From positions 744,001 to 808,000 of the forward strand of contig OX337231.1 of NCBI GenBank assembly GCA_946965045.2: a DNA stretch of 64,000 nt, given 5' to 3'. A program made the position numbers and the translations under genes. This document shows, piece after piece, positions 20,329 to 31,877 of this stretch (position 1 is its first letter; each line of letters begins with the position of its first letter). This stretch comes from Epithemia pelagica (taxonomy: Eukaryota > Bacillariophyta > Bacillariophyceae > Surirellales > Surirellaceae). The notes below the pieces were generated by a model that made no database searches, had not been told where the DNA came from, and worked only from the letters and a program-made list of their open reading frames with translations.

Positions 20329-21219
20329 TCATTGTCTCGCGAGTGCTACTGTCCCAGTCCCAGTGTCGTTGTCGCATGGGAGAGGCCCTTGGTGTGTGGT
20401 CGAGAAGGCGTCACAAATGGCTTGTAACAAACTGGTGGTTTCGGATACGTATTGTCCATTGATTTCAATCCATGGGACATGATCATGATACGAGGGCGTT
20501 TGATATGAGGCTTGTACTTGCAAGTCCCACGCTTCCAAGGGATTCTCGTGACAGGCTTGAATCATGGACCAGGGCAGGGCGGCTTGACGGGCACATTCCG
20601 CGAAACTGGCAGGGGGAAAGGGTTCATCGGCATGTCCCATGGGCAAGGTTTGATAGACACATGCCACAAAGGGCAAATACCGAGAGGGTTCGGGGAATTG
20701 ATGGAGTGCACATTGCAACAGACTGTTCGTACTGCATTCTCCTGCTCCATGTTGACACGTCACACTCTGCGTGTTGAGATCCAGTTGCGCATTGCCATAG
20801 ACAATGAATTGCCACTCCACATCTTGTAAATACGACAAGGCATGGTAGGTGGGTACCAATTCATTCAAGACAAAGTGTTGACAATCAATGCACAAGGACT
20901 CGAGCAAAATCTTGACCGTTACTGCGTTGGAGGAATGTTCCTTGTCTTTTGGTGGTTGTTGTTGTCGTCGTGGTGGCAACGACTTGACGACGAGGTGTCG
21001 CGTATTGGTAGTCGAACTGGACGGTCGAAGTTGGGAATCGTGGTGGTTTGTGGTGGTGGTGGTGGATGTGATTTTCATGGTACTGGCCGACGGCTCTTGA
21101 AAAAAGGGACTCGATCGAGATCGAAACAAACTGCCATGAACCAAAATACAGGCTACCGCAAAGGCTGCAATGCGACCGGGTATCACCAAAGGATGCGAAG
21201 GAAAGACGGTCAAAATCAT
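20329..21219 (-). CDS. GILT-family thiol reductase
   Basis: 296 aa from ATG 21217-21219. The frame is open further upstream to 21528, but that stretch crosses GA/CA-rich UTR-like sequence. An N-terminal hydrophobic signal or anchor (GRIAAFAVACILVHGSLF) precedes a Ser/Thr-rich linker. The GILT core begins VTVKILLESLCIDCQHF, where CIDC is the active CxxC of the thioredoxin-like fold. The family signature CQHGAGEC follows about 65 residues later, then NSLLQCALHQFPEPSRYLPFVACVYQ and WIEINGQYV. GILT enzymes reduce disulfides of proteins in acidic endo-lysosomal or secretory compartments; the compartment in this cell (vacuole or Golgi) is inferred. Confidence 0.9.
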   Translation of the reverse strand: MILTVFPSHPLVIPGRIAAFAVACILVHGSLFRSRSSPFFQEPSASTMKITSTTTTTNHHDSQLRPSSSTTNTRHLVVKSLPPRRQQQPPKDKEHSSNAVTVKILLESLCIDCQHFVLNELVPTYHALSYLQDVEWQFIVYGNAQLDLNTQSVTCQHGAGECSTNSLLQCALHQFPEPSRYLPFVACVYQTLPMGHADEPFPPASFAECARQAALPWSMIQACHENPLEAWDLQVQASYQTPSYHDHVPWIEINGQYVSETTSLLQAICDAFSTTHQGPLPCDNDTGTGTVALARQ

Positions 21220-22218
21220 GCTGTTGCGACTGTTGTTGTTGTTGTTTGTTTGGAGTCCTTGTTGTGGGAGACTGTGTAATTGTTCCAGTTGTGGTGTTGG
21301 TTGACGATTGAAAAAGTATAGTCTCGACGCGACACAGATACCCAGCACAAACAATGCGAGAGAGAGAGACTGGATGACACTTTGGAATTGGAACAGGGTA
21401 TGGTTTGCCAAACAAGATCTGCGATGTGGTTTGTGTGTGTGTTTCAAAAATGATTTGGAGAGATGTGTATTTGTTTTTGGGAAAGAGAGAGAGAGAGGAT
21501 GGCAATCCATAATCCATACATCCATCATGATGGCAGCACGCGTGCGCAAAGACACAACCAACCAACAAATGCCGTCACAACGACATGCTTCCCATAAGAT
21601 GCTGTCTAAATAAACGTTCCATCTACTCAAGCTAAAGATAAGACTGGATCGCGTGCACGCCGGGGGATGGTTAACCTCGAGGGTCAACCGATGTCTCATC
21701 ACAAAACACCAGTTTCATTCGTCACAGTTCGTCACGGAGAACTCGGTGAGAACACAATCTGTGTCAAGATACACACAGAATACGCCAAGTGTAGCTACAC
21801 AAGAGAGATACAAGGAATAGTAAAAGCCCACTGCTACTCCTAGGTATCTGTGTGATGCGTCGATCGCAAGGTGTGGATTCGAATCAAACACTTATGCGCG
21901 CTCAACAGAGCAAGTCAAAAATGTCAACCCGCACAAACGCGCTGCTGGTCTCGGTCGGATGTGCCAGATTGTGGAATGGCAGACCAGTCACTCACCCAAT
22001 AGCAACCGTAACAAAACAACGGTTGAGCACTGACATTGGGATTCGGGGTGGTTTACTATCCAATAAGATTCTATTGTGGAACAGAAGAACACGAACCACG
22101 CTTAAATCATTCCATTCCTCACCATTGCTGTCGCACTGTATTGCACCAGACCACCAAAAACAATCAGATCTGTTGCGCCTGATGATGGATTGCAAAGCAG
22201 CTTGGACTGCCCGTGTCG
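21220..22218. other. intergenic, low complexity plus 3' flank of GT copy 2
   Basis: Contains (GA)n tracts near 21360 and 21485, CA-rich sequence (likely 5' UTR/promoter of GILT) and, next to 22218, the 3' flank shared with GT copy 1. No gene recognised. Confidence 0.45.
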
Positions 22219-23724
22219 TTACTGGGAGGCCGGCCAATAGGGTTTCGAAATAGCTTCGTAGACGTTGACCATGCCATGTGTTTTCACTCCTTGTTTCCAC
22301 ACATCTCCATCCGGATAAAAGGACCAGATCCAGGAATCGTCGGGAGGCATTGTCGTTTCACCATAGACATCCTTCCATCGCAACAACATACCACCTAATA
22401 CATTGTAATCTCGAAGCCGAGTCTCCACTTCCTTGTATCGTCTTGGACGGAATGGTGGCGACGAATGACTTACAGCGGTCCAAAAGTTGTTTCGTGGAAA
22501 CAGGGCCCACTTCAGCACCGTGTCGGTACCGTCCGGTTCGACAAGGGGAGCTGTCGCATTGAGACGATCATAATGGATTCAATCTCGGATATCTGGATCG
22601 GTGGACATGTCACAGGGGCGCACGGTAGGATGAGAGCCCACCCATGCTTCCATGGAATGACGCGATTGACCCATTAGCATACGATTGATGGACACCAGGA
22701 GACGACCTTGATTCACCATTGGTAGATACACATGGTTCACCAAGTGATCCATCCGCTGACGAAACGACGATGGTCGCATCAATTGTCGAATGTAATCGCA
22801 ACGAGCTGTCCAAAAGTTGCCGGGTACATGATTCCAGGGAAGAGGAGCCCAAAACAAACCACACACGTTGCATCCTGTCAGTGTTTTGTTCTTCTTGTTG
22901 CTTTCCAAAAACGAAACCGAAGAAGAAGGGGAAGAGGAGTTCGACAAGTTACGACAGTGAGGATGGAGGGCAGCTGCGGTACCGTGTCGTCGCCACGCAT
23001 CTTGGCGTACAACTTTCTTTTTCACGCGATCAAACCGACCTTCAGGATGGAAGGAACCCTTGTTGTGTATATAGGCCACATTGGTAGTGTCATTTTCACC
23101 AATTGCCATGCAATGATCGTATAATTCATCGAGCGTAACTTCTTCAAAGCCGTTGGAGACATGCTTAATGTGATGACATTCAAGATTGGAGTATTTCGCA
23201 CAAGCTTGTTCAACCAAATTGGCTGTCGTGTCATTACTCAAAACGAGCGGCAAATGCCCAATTGTGACATACTTGAGCACCAGCGGTTCCTTGGCGGCCG
23301 ATCGAGCGACTTGATGGACTTGTTCGCGCATGGCATCCAAAACTCTTCCTGCGTGATCCAGATCGGAGGGAAGATAGAGATTCCAAAAAACAGTAAAAGG
23401 GGATGAAGGTGACGACGATGGTATATGTTCCGCCTCAACTGTCGAAGAATTTCCGTTGGAGTACGACAACGCATTGCTCTCATTTTTATTCTTGTGCTGG
23501 TGGTGCAGCACCTGCAAGATCAAATCCATGCCACTGTGCGACGATTGTCCACCATTTGTCGTGTTCCCCCAGGGATAGAAATTAACCACAAGCACAAACT
23601 GTCCAATCAAAACAATGAGCAGTAAGAGCTTCCAGCCACAGGATGTTCGATACCGACAAGTCTGGCGGATGGTCGACTTGTGGCGGTGCTTCAGATTGTG
23701 CGTGCTGTTGTTATTGTTGTTCAT
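22219..23724 (-). pseudogene. glycosyltransferase-like family copy 2, single TGG-to-TGA stop
   Basis: Close paralogue of copy 1 over its whole length from ATG 23722-23724: membrane anchor LLLLIVLIGQFVLVVNFY, VAYIHNKGSFHPEG, CNVCGLFWAPLPWNH, GNFWTARCDYIRQL. The frame stops at 22579-22581 (TGA) after DPDIRD, exactly where copy 1 has the Trp of DWIHYDRLN. It then continues in the same frame to the shared end YEAISKPYWPASQ and TAA. No other break is seen. The protein would lose its last ~120 residues, including DDSWIWSFYPDG. It lies head to head with the YEATS-amidoligase gene, with 289 bp between starts. Confidence 0.8.
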
Positions 23725-24013
23725 GGTGAAGTGGAATCAAGATAAAACAAGAACGCATTTGCAGTCCTATTGCCAGTGGTTCTCGCCGCCGCGTTTTGTC
23801 TTTGCTGACCTCTTTTCGAAAAAGGGGCGCGATACATGGTCCACTCCCCAGATGTGGTGGTTCCCAGAATATAAAGGCAAAAATGTAGGGGAAAAGTACC
23901 ACTGATCAGCAGGGAGTGATGAAGCGTATTCGGGGGAGAAGGAAGACCGGAAAATTACACCCCCGAATAACAGTTGCCTCAACCCCATTTTACTCTGTTG
24001 GTTCTAGAACACC

Positions 24014-25384
24014 ATGGTGGAACACGTTCCATTTCGTGTCGGCAATACGTGCAAGGAGATTCCGCATCGTCTGGCTAGGCTTAGTCGCAATGGACGACAT
24101 CGATTGATTCATGAATGGGAATTATATGTCGAGATTTTGCCCGATCAAGGCGGTGATCCCGATGTGATTGCCAGTGTGATTTTTGATTTGGGAACAAGCT
24201 TTTATCCACAATCCTATGTGTGTACCTGTCCCGTTCCGGCGGCCAATGGAGCCTGGCGCTTTGTGACGAAACAACAAAGTTATGGATTTCCCAACGCTAC
24301 CATTACGGTCCGTGGACGTGGTGGTACAAGATACGATACGACCTACGTCGTGGAAGCTTATCATGCAGAGGAAACGGTTGTTCATACCTTGGAAGAAGCG
24401 CGTACCTTACGCCCCTGGACCTATGTCAAACTCGCCGAATCTCAAAAATTTGGCATTGAATTGGAACTTAGTTCGTCCTTACAGACCGAACCACGTCATG
24501 TCGCCGACTGGTTGACTGCTCACGCTGGTGTCGGCCCGGTCCTGGTCCTGGTGGACCAGTATGGTGCCGGTCGTTCCACTCGACCGGAATGGAAATTGGT
24601 CCCCGATGCCAGTATTGCCTGTAGTCCCTCGCAACCCGATTGCCACAAGTTTGAACTGGTATCGCCCATTTTACAAGGTGGCGAAGGCCTGTCACAAGTC
24701 CATCGCGTCCTCAAGGCCTTGCAAGACGTCTCGATCAAGGTGAACAAATCCATGGGCTTTCATGTTCACATGGATGTGGAGCAATTGTCCTTGGCCGAAC
24801 TCATCAAGGTATGTCAAAATTTTGTCAAGTACGAAGACGTGATGGATTCCTTTTTGCCTCCTTCGCGTCGGACGGGCAGTGACGAATCCAATCAGTACTT
24901 TCAAAGCAATCGTCAATCGGTCGGACGATCCAGCAACAAGGACCGTCACACTCGCATTGCACACTGCCATTCTCTCGTGGCCTTGGCCCATGTCATGAAT
25001 GGCACTCATACCAAGTATTACAAGTTGAATTTGCAATATTTAAAATCCGGTCGACAACCCACCTTGGAATTTCGACAACATTCCGCCACGGTCCAATACG
25101 ACAAGGTCAATGCCTGGATTCGCTTTTGCAGTGCCTTGGTTTTGAATTCCGCCCGTTTGGCGTCACCTCGATGCTTTGCCCGCCACGACAAACCCTTGGA
25201 AGATCAGTTTGATTGCTTGTTTCACTATGTCATTAAGGACCGTGGCTTGCGAGAGTTTTATCGCGAACGACAAGAACAAGTGGAGACTAACACCAGTTCT
25301 GGGGATGCTGCTTATCATGAATGTGACGAATGTGCTCAAACGGGTGGTACCTGTTGTGCCAACGCCGCCAAGCGATTGCAGTAG
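24014..25384 (+). CDS. YEATS-like domain fused to an amidoligase (Amidoligase_2) domain
   Basis: 456 aa from ATG 24014. Residues ~5-122 resemble a YEATS-type beta-sandwich: HEWELYVEILPD, VIFDLGTSFYP, GAWRFVTKQQSYGFPNATITV and TTYVVEAYH. From ~residue 145 the amidoligase core appears: KFGIELELSS (first acidic metal/ATP site), WKLVPDASI, KFELVSPILQGGEGL, MGFHVHMDVEQLSLAEL and PTLEFRQHSATVQYDKVNAWI. This is the ATP-grasp-related glutamine synthetase fold described for peptide- and amine-ligating amidoligases. A C-terminal Cys cluster (CDECAQTGGTCC) may bind metal. I infer ATP-dependent amide or isopeptide bond formation, with the YEATS-like part as a recognition module. Substrate unknown. Confidence 0.85.
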   Translation: MVEHVPFRVGNTCKEIPHRLARLSRNGRHRLIHEWELYVEILPDQGGDPDVIASVIFDLGTSFYPQSYVCTCPVPAANGAWRFVTKQQSYGFPNATITVRGRGGTRYDTTYVVEAYHAEETVVHTLEEARTLRPWTYVKLAESQKFGIELELSSSLQTEPRHVADWLTAHAGVGPVLVLVDQYGAGRSTRPEWKLVPDASIACSPSQPDCHKFELVSPILQGGEGLSQVHRVLKALQDVSIKVNKSMGFHVHMDVEQLSLAELIKVCQNFVKYEDVMDSFLPPSRRTGSDESNQYFQSNRQSVGRSSNKDRHTRIAHCHSLVALAHVMNGTHTKYYKLNLQYLKSGRQPTLEFRQHSATVQYDKVNAWIRFCSALVLNSARLASPRCFARHDKPLEDQFDCLFHYVIKDRGLREFYRERQEQVETNTSSGDAAYHECDECAQTGGTCCANAAKRLQ

Positions 25385-25849
25385 AGGGCAACACTCGACA
25401 AGGGTGATAGACCTGTTGACATGGGTTCATTGATTTGGGTCATGTCTTGGCTAGCGCTCCATGTCTCATTGGGGTTGTATAGATATATAGTGAGAATGGT
25501 ATACATACAAACAATTCCAGCTACTTGATATTTTACTATATATAAAAAGGACAAAAACGTTGTTGTTGTTGTCGTCGTCGTCGTTTTCCCCTTTCGAGTG
25601 ACTGTACACCGTCGCGGTTCCACAACCACTTTTGGCAATCGAGTGGATCCTGTCGGCAGTACGTTTTCTACTTTTGGTTGCATGCATCATGCACGTAAAG
25701 TATACATACTAATAGAGAGAGGTAGAACAATAGGTGGTTGCCACCATTGGCATGCAAACAAGTATATGTAAATACACAAGAAGAACACAAAAACCATGGA
25801 ATGCAGAGAAACCAGCAAACTACCACCACCCTTTTCCTCTCACAGGAGC
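25385..25849. other. convergent intergenic region
   Basis: 465 bp between the amidoligase and MOT1 stops. It has a GTT/GTC repeat near 25560 and AT-rich stretches. No gene recognised. Confidence 0.45.
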
Positions 25850-27661
25850 TTAACACACGAGCGTGGCTTCGGTACCGGCCGTGGTGGGAATGGACCGAAC
25901 TTCGACATAGTTTCGATTGGCACGATTGGTCCACCAAGATGCGTTCCATCGCAAGGTCCCGCGACTCCACTTGTAAATACAATCCGCCACCCATCCCGCC
26001 AAGGCACCATAGTGTGTCTTTTTGGTTCCCAACACGACAATGGCCGTCAAGAGTGCCACCGCCATGCGATCTTTCAAATCAACCGGCGACGATGGATCCG
26101 AGGGTGGCGTTTGTGGTGGTGGTGATGGTTGAAGACTGTCTTCTTCCGGTGAGGCTGTGGAGGATACTGAAGTGGCATTGCTTCCACTGCGAGCTCGATT
26201 GGCACACCCTCCAGTTGTTGTTGTTGTCGTTTGGTTCACCAACGACAAGCGGAGACCGGTCGACGCCAATTCATGTCCAGCCATGGTCAACATGACGCCC
26301 AAAATGGAGACGGGAAAGGCATCGAGCATGTGCATAACCGCGGCCCCCAACGTGAGGGCCAAGATCATTTTGAGACTGCCCAAAAAGACAATGGCGGCAC
26401 CATGACGAGCGCCCAATTGATGTTGTCCGGCCAAACCACCGGCACCATGACAATTGGGCAACCCTCCCAAGGGACAGGCCAACAAATTCATGATTCCCAC
26501 CGAAAAGGCCACTTCGCGACGACTCAGTACACTGTCTAGGGACTCGCCCGCCATGCCTTCTTGAGCCTCGGCGTCACCGTCATCCTCAGGCTGTCGTTTT
26601 TCGGGAAACAAGGTATGGGCCAAGGCACAAACGGAAATGACCGAATTGAGTGTCGTCAAGGGCAATTGCGGAATGGCACCTTCCCAAAATCCCACCATCC
26701 AATCCTTGAAGGAAATGTCAAACAAGGTCCACGTCAAGACGGGTTCCCAGGCCCATCCCTCCTCGTCATCAGCTTGGTCGACGGAGGACGACGACGCAAC
26801 GCCTTGCAGGGCAAATTTGAACAAGCCCAGTGCACCGGCCACAAGCAAGAGATACAAGCCCACGGGCGACGGCAATCGTGTGGTCGACGATCCTCCTCCA
26901 TCTCGGGCGGCGGCCGCAAGGGGCCGCAATCCATAAATGGTTCCCACGGCGGCCACGAGGGCCATGAGGATACAATCGGGATCGCTCACCACGGGCAATT
27001 CCAAGAGTTTGCCAATGCCATGAATGGCCAAGGACATGCCGACACCGAGTTGCATCCCGGCCACGACCGATTTGGGGACAATCCGATTGACCCATTCAAT
27101 GCCATTGGTGGATCCCAAGGCGACCATGAATCCACCCATCCACATGCCCGCAGCCGTAACTTGATGGCGACTCAAGCCTTGGGCAATGGCCAAGGCCGAA
27201 ATCGTTTTCATGGGTTGGACGGGCATGGGAACATCCCACAAGAAGCCCGTCAAGACATTGGACAACCCGGCCAAGAAGAGGGCGGGGGCCACATAAATGG
27301 AGCGTTGTCGTCCCAAGGCGACAAAGAGAGGAATAAAGGTTCCCAAATCCCCCGCACTCCCCGACAATTCGTGCAGAGACAATTGAGACCACAACACCTT
27401 GGCACGATGAAACAAATTCGTCTCAGTGTCATTGTGTCCATGGCTGCTGTTATTATTGTCAATGGTACCATTGTGAAGAGGATGATGAATCGGAGACACG
27501 GACCGGTCCGTTCGAGTTTCGAGTGGCACTGCAGAGAGATTCGACCAAGGTGGAATGAGGAGCACAAACCATCAGTTCCATGTGAGTCAACCGTTGGTTC
27601 ACAACAAAGTGGCTTCGATATGACTTTGGAAAGCAGCAAACGACTCACCTGATTCGTTCAT
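25850..27661 (-). CDS. MOT1-type molybdate transporter (two exons)
   Basis: Proposed exon 1 is 27661-27649 (MNES + 1 nt) and exon 2 is 27528-25850. The 120-bp intron has GTGAGT and CTCTGCAG ends and keeps the frame, giving 563 aa. Without it the long frame has no ATG before an upstream stop. The SulP-related MOT1 fold is clear: ELSGSAGDLGTFIPLFVALG, WDVPMPVQPMKTISALAIAQGL, IPQLPLTTLNSVISVCALA and GGLPNCHGAGGLAGQHQLGARHG, with about ten hydrophobic segments. These proteins import molybdate for the molybdenum cofactor (nitrate reductase) at the plasma or vacuolar membrane. A Ser/Pro-rich loop sits before the last membrane segment. Confidence 0.9.
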
Positions 27662-28573
27662 TGTGTTTAAAGTGTTCGAAGCTCAAGCAGAATTCTTTTT
27701 TCTTCTTCTTCTTCTCTGCAGAACCACACAACACAAAACCTTTGGTGTGAGACCCGAGAAGACAATTCAAGAGCAACAACTAACAGCAACAAACAACCAC
27801 CACCACCACGACACACGCGTGTCGTCGTCTTTTTTTTTCAGAAACAAAAAAAGTGCCATTGGCGAGATCATGGTCAACACTGTCCCCACACAAACTCCCG
27901 TGTTCCAACTCTTGTCGTCGTTCCCTTTTGGAAGTCCAACGTGTGTCGGAGCATGGAAGCGGGGAACAGCTCGACCGTCAGAAGACCGTCGTGAAATGGA
28001 ATGGGAATGGGTTTCATCATGATGATTGGTGGTCGAGACGAAATGGGTGTGATGTGGTGTGGTGTGGTGTGGTACTTTGGGCTCTCCCATTGCTCCGTTC
28101 TACCTACCTCGTCGTTCCGAGTGGTGCTGCTGTTGAGAGTTTGTGGACGACTCTTGGTAGTTGTTGTTGTTGTGGTTTCTTGTGGACGACAATTCGTTTT
28201 CCTGGTGCGTCCAATACTCTGGAATCCATTCGACGTCTTGTTGTTGTGGTTGTCGTGGTGCCGGTACACGCCAATCCAACACGTTTGTGGGTCGGCGAAA
28301 CAGAAGAATAAAAGGATGATGGGTCGACGTTGCTCGCCCTCCGTGTTCGTGTTGCCGTGTTGTGTATATTGTTTGGTTTGGAGTTTGGACGGACCACGAC
28401 AGGCCACAAAAAGATTGTTCCGATGCCACAGAACAACACGAAGAGCGACCACGCACAAAATTCTGAAGAGATGCGAGTTCGCGTTTTTCGTCATGATCCC
28501 CCGAATCTGGGTTTTGGGGTTTGGGGGGAACGCCACGTGTGTGGTAAGCGCGACCGCCTTGTCAGTCCCCGAA
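27662..28573. other. intergenic, low complexity
   Basis: Upstream region of MOT1, with CA/GT-rich tracts (TGTGGTGTGGTGTGG near 28040). A frame that stays open from 28330 into the LINE is fortuitous. No gene recognised. Confidence 0.45.
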
Positions 28574-28597
28574 TAAGGGCTGGGGATACCGATCCAT

Positions 28598-30987
28598 CGG
28601 AACTCGGAGGCATCGGACTTCGCACATTATCAGTCGAGAGAGGCATTGCTCAAGTTTATCACTTTCTTGCTTGCATTCGGTCAGAGGGCGTGCAACATCA
28701 GCTAGCCAAAATCATGGTGTCTTGGGGTCAATTCCTTGCGGGCACGGGAGTTCCTATTTTAGAAGACATTCATACATTGCTTCCACACATGGACCCAATG
28801 CAATGGCTACCTCAAATGCGATCCTTTTTGTCAACCGTGGATTGCCGCGTGGAATTGGAACAGACATTCGTACCTGATTTACAAAGAGAACATGATGCAT
28901 ATTTGATGGATTTGGCTCTTACATATACATCATCACCAACTGATCTAAAGCTGATCAACGCTTGTCGCATCTACCTTGGTGTGACTTTTGTCAGCGATGT
29001 GGCCACTCCAGAAGGATCTTCATTAACTCGAGCAGCTTATGATGGACGCATGGATGTCCTGACTCAACATCGAGGTCTAATCCCCTATCAACGCCGACCA
29101 GGGCCTAAATCATGGACTAAGTGGCGCAAATTCCTTACAAGTCTCCTTTGTTCGACACAACAGCGACGCCTGATTCAACCATTGGGGAAATGGTTTTTTG
29201 GGGGATCATCAACATTTCGCAATTGGCTCTCATATCTAGATTGCCCCTCGTCTCGGCTCTTTGTCTCTGCCCCGAACGGTCAATGGCTCGAATACCGTTA
29301 TCAAGGCATGGTATTTCTACCTACAACGATACTTTATTACTCGGTTCCGTCTACTGCAACCCCAGCACAAACGCTTACTACTGGTCCTGCCAAGATTCTT
29401 TCATCTAGCCATTACGTGCTTCCCCGTCCGCTACCACCAATTCCAAATACTCTCGCAGACCATCTACAACAATTGGCACCTTGGGAACGGTCCCTGTGTT
29501 CTCAGTGCACCTTATTGTGCTCGATTGAAGACTTATCTGTTTTTCTACATTCTCTTTCACCTCTCCTGGTTAGCAGCGACGGTTCTGCTGGATCTTTTGT
29601 TGGTAAATTTGGATGTGTGTGTGCCACTGAGAACGGTCAGCGGCTCTTTCGGATCAACGGCCCCGCGCCGGGTTACAAAACGTCTTCGTTTCGTGCGGAG
29701 AGTTATGCCTTCCTCGCAATTCTCCGATTCTTGATTCAATCTTGTCAATTCTTGAGCTGCTCTCTCCCATCAGCTCTCCAAATGTTCACTGATTCAGAGA
29801 GTCTGGTGAAGACAATTCAGAAACGGTTGGAATGGCTCGTCGAGTTCCCCTACTCCACGATGACCACAGACTGGGATCTTCAGCAATGCATCTCTCGGTC
29901 GTTGCGTAAGTTTGAACAGCTTCCTCACATTTGCCATGTCAGGGGACATCAGGACAAATATCAGGCATATTCAACGCTGCCTTTACCGGCACAGCTAAAT
30001 GTTGATGCAGATCATGCTGCAGCGAAGTTTGTGTATACACAACAAGTATCTTCGTGCCTTGCACCCATTACAGAAGGCTGTCATGCTCTGGTACATGGGG
30101 CTAACGGGACTATCACTTCTAATTTTCGCGCTACTTTACGTCGGCTCGCTACTTTCGAGAATCTCCGTCAATACCATTGCACCAAGTATGACTGGTCAGA
30201 ATCTGTTTTCGAGTCAGTGGATTGGTTAGCTCATAGCCGTGCTATCAACTCTCACTTTTCCCGTCGTCACTTTCTGTTGAAATTTATCCATGATTGGCTT
30301 CCTTTGGGGTACCAGAAGTCTCGCTACGCTGATTTTTACTCTGATACTTGCCCCCTTTGTTCTACCACTCTCGAGACTCGGTCTCATTTTCTTCAATGTT
30401 CCAACCGGGACTGGTTTGGCAATTTGGCAGACGACCTTCGGTCCAAATGGCATGACCTTGAGGTTGATCCTCTTATCCGAACCCTACTGATGGAATTTTT
30501 CCTCTCCTATATCTCACAAACCACTCCATCTTTCCCGACTGTACCACATGCTTATCATCACGCAATTCTCTCCCAATTGGCCATCGGACATGAACAAGTC
30601 TTCCTTGGACACTTCTCTTCGCACTGGGCTAAGCTCCAGGATCAATACTTGCAATCCACTTCTCTCTCCCCCACATTTTTCTCTGGCACTCGGATCATCA
30701 CCGCCACCATCAATACTATTTGGCTCCACATTCTTGCTCTCTGGACTCGTGGTAATCACGATCTTCATGGAGACTCTCGTGAAACTATCGAGACTGCTGC
30801 GTATGCTCAGGCTAAGCGTGAGGTTGTCGCTTTATATGCTCTCAAATCCCAAGTTCACCCCCACGATATCATTCTCTTCTATGACACACCCGAACTCCAT
30901 TTCTCCATCGATACCACCTCACTCGCTCTTCGCAACTGGCTCAACACATGGCGACCTGTTATACTTCGGTCTGCTTCTTCCCCGTGA
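28598..30987 (+). pseudogene. C-terminal part of LINE polyprotein: post-RT region, RNase H and zinc finger
   Basis: An open frame of nearly 800 codons with no RT catalytic core. It begins GGIGLRTLSVERGIAQ, the usual sequence just after the RT thumb. The RNase H domain shows the four acidic positions in SSDGSAGSF, FRAESYAFLA, MFTDSESLV and LNVDADHAAAK. Downstream, CPLCSTTLETRSHFLQC is a CCHC-type zinc finger followed by a long C-terminal domain. The frame is undamaged, so the insertion is fairly recent. The protein is truncated at the 5' end and has no start codon of its own. Confidence 0.82.
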
Positions 30988-31107
30988 TTTCTTACATTTT
31001 TCAGTACTGTTAGTCCTCGCCTAGACTCCTAGGCCAGGCGCGTCGGTCGACGGCACCCTAGCGGGTCCGCGCGGCAGCGTTAAAATAGACTGTACCTTTT
31101 TTTTTTG
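28598..31107 (+). mobile_element. 5'-truncated LINE (non-LTR retrotransposon) with 20-bp target duplication
   Basis: The 20-bp sequence GGCTGGGGATACCGATCCAT stands immediately left (28578-28597) and right (31108-31127) of the insert and is part of the host TIR, so it is a target-site duplication. The insert ends in a run of ten T at 31098-31107 instead of the usual poly(A). The coding part starts after the reverse transcriptase domain. Confidence 0.85.
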
Positions 31108-31877
31108 GCTGGGGATACCGATCCATGTACATCTAAGGGGGCTCAGTACAAAAGCTACGTAGAGTACATAAAATCACATAGTACACGTCACGCCGGAAAT
31201 GGTCGGAATTTCAAAAACATGCAAAAACGCTCGACAATGATGGCGAGATCCGGTGACGCCGTATGCATTCACCCATGCATCGCATAAACATCCAACCACC
31301 GTAAGTCCTTTGCTTTTTCCTTTGAAATTGTTGTCTGAAATTACAGAAGATTTGCCAAGTTGGCTGAAAAGGTACGCTCATTTTTCTGCAGTGATGAAAT
31401 CGAACGACCGCCCTAACTCATTCATTTTTCAAGGGTGCCTGAATCAAAGTGAAAGCAAAGTTGCTCTAGTAGTAAAGATTCTTATTGTAGAAGTGATTCA
31501 GGCAGGCTCAATTGTTCAGGAAGTTATTGCCATGGGGGTGATGCCTTCCACCATTGTCGAGCGATGGCTTCCAATTTGCATTGTTTCTCGTGGCAGCAAG
31601 TTTTCAATTTGAGACCATCCGCCCCACTTGTTACACTGATGAAAATAGTACTACGTACCTTAATGTACTGACCCTACTTAGATGTACATGGATCGGTATC
31701 CCCAGCCCTTACCTCGCGCGCATGGCCGAGTCGGGCTGCAGTCGTTTCACACGTGCGCCATGTTCCGACAAGACTATGGCCCCCAAAAGATACCCGACCA
31801 AACAAAATGTGAGAGCACACAATGCCATGATTATTTACTCCTATGATTTTACTACGGGTCCAAGTCCAAACTGAACG

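Larger units (their letters stand above)
28576..31709. mobile_element. Tc1/mariner-like (TA) TIR element, non-coding, split by a LINE
   Basis: Right end 31677-31709 is the reverse complement of a 33-bp left end starting AGGGCTGGGGATACCGATCC. The left end is divided: its first 22 bp lie at 28576-28597 and the rest follows the LINE at 31128. Both outer flanks are TA (28574-28575 and 31710-31711), the Tc1/mariner target duplication. Imperfect inverted similarity extends inward (TCAGTACA...TACGTAG). Without the LINE and its duplicated 20 bp the element is about 600 bp with no transposase, i.e. MITE-like. Confidence 0.85.

Noticed and set aside
21220-21702. N-terminal extension of the GILT frame with a second hydrophobic segment
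   Set aside because: The region is rich in GA and CA repeats like a UTR, and the downstream ATG already gives a signal anchor and usual family length.
21840-21910. tRNA-like GATTCGAATC box
   Set aside because: No matching A box, acceptor stem or anticodon arm could be folded around it.
27874-28576. Overlapping ORFs of 100-220 codons on both strands
   Set aside because: They arise from GT/CA-rich low-complexity sequence and show no protein-like motif.
28330-28597. Start of the LINE protein at the long ORF's first codon
   Set aside because: Those codons lie outside the insertion defined by the target duplication. The frame is open by chance.
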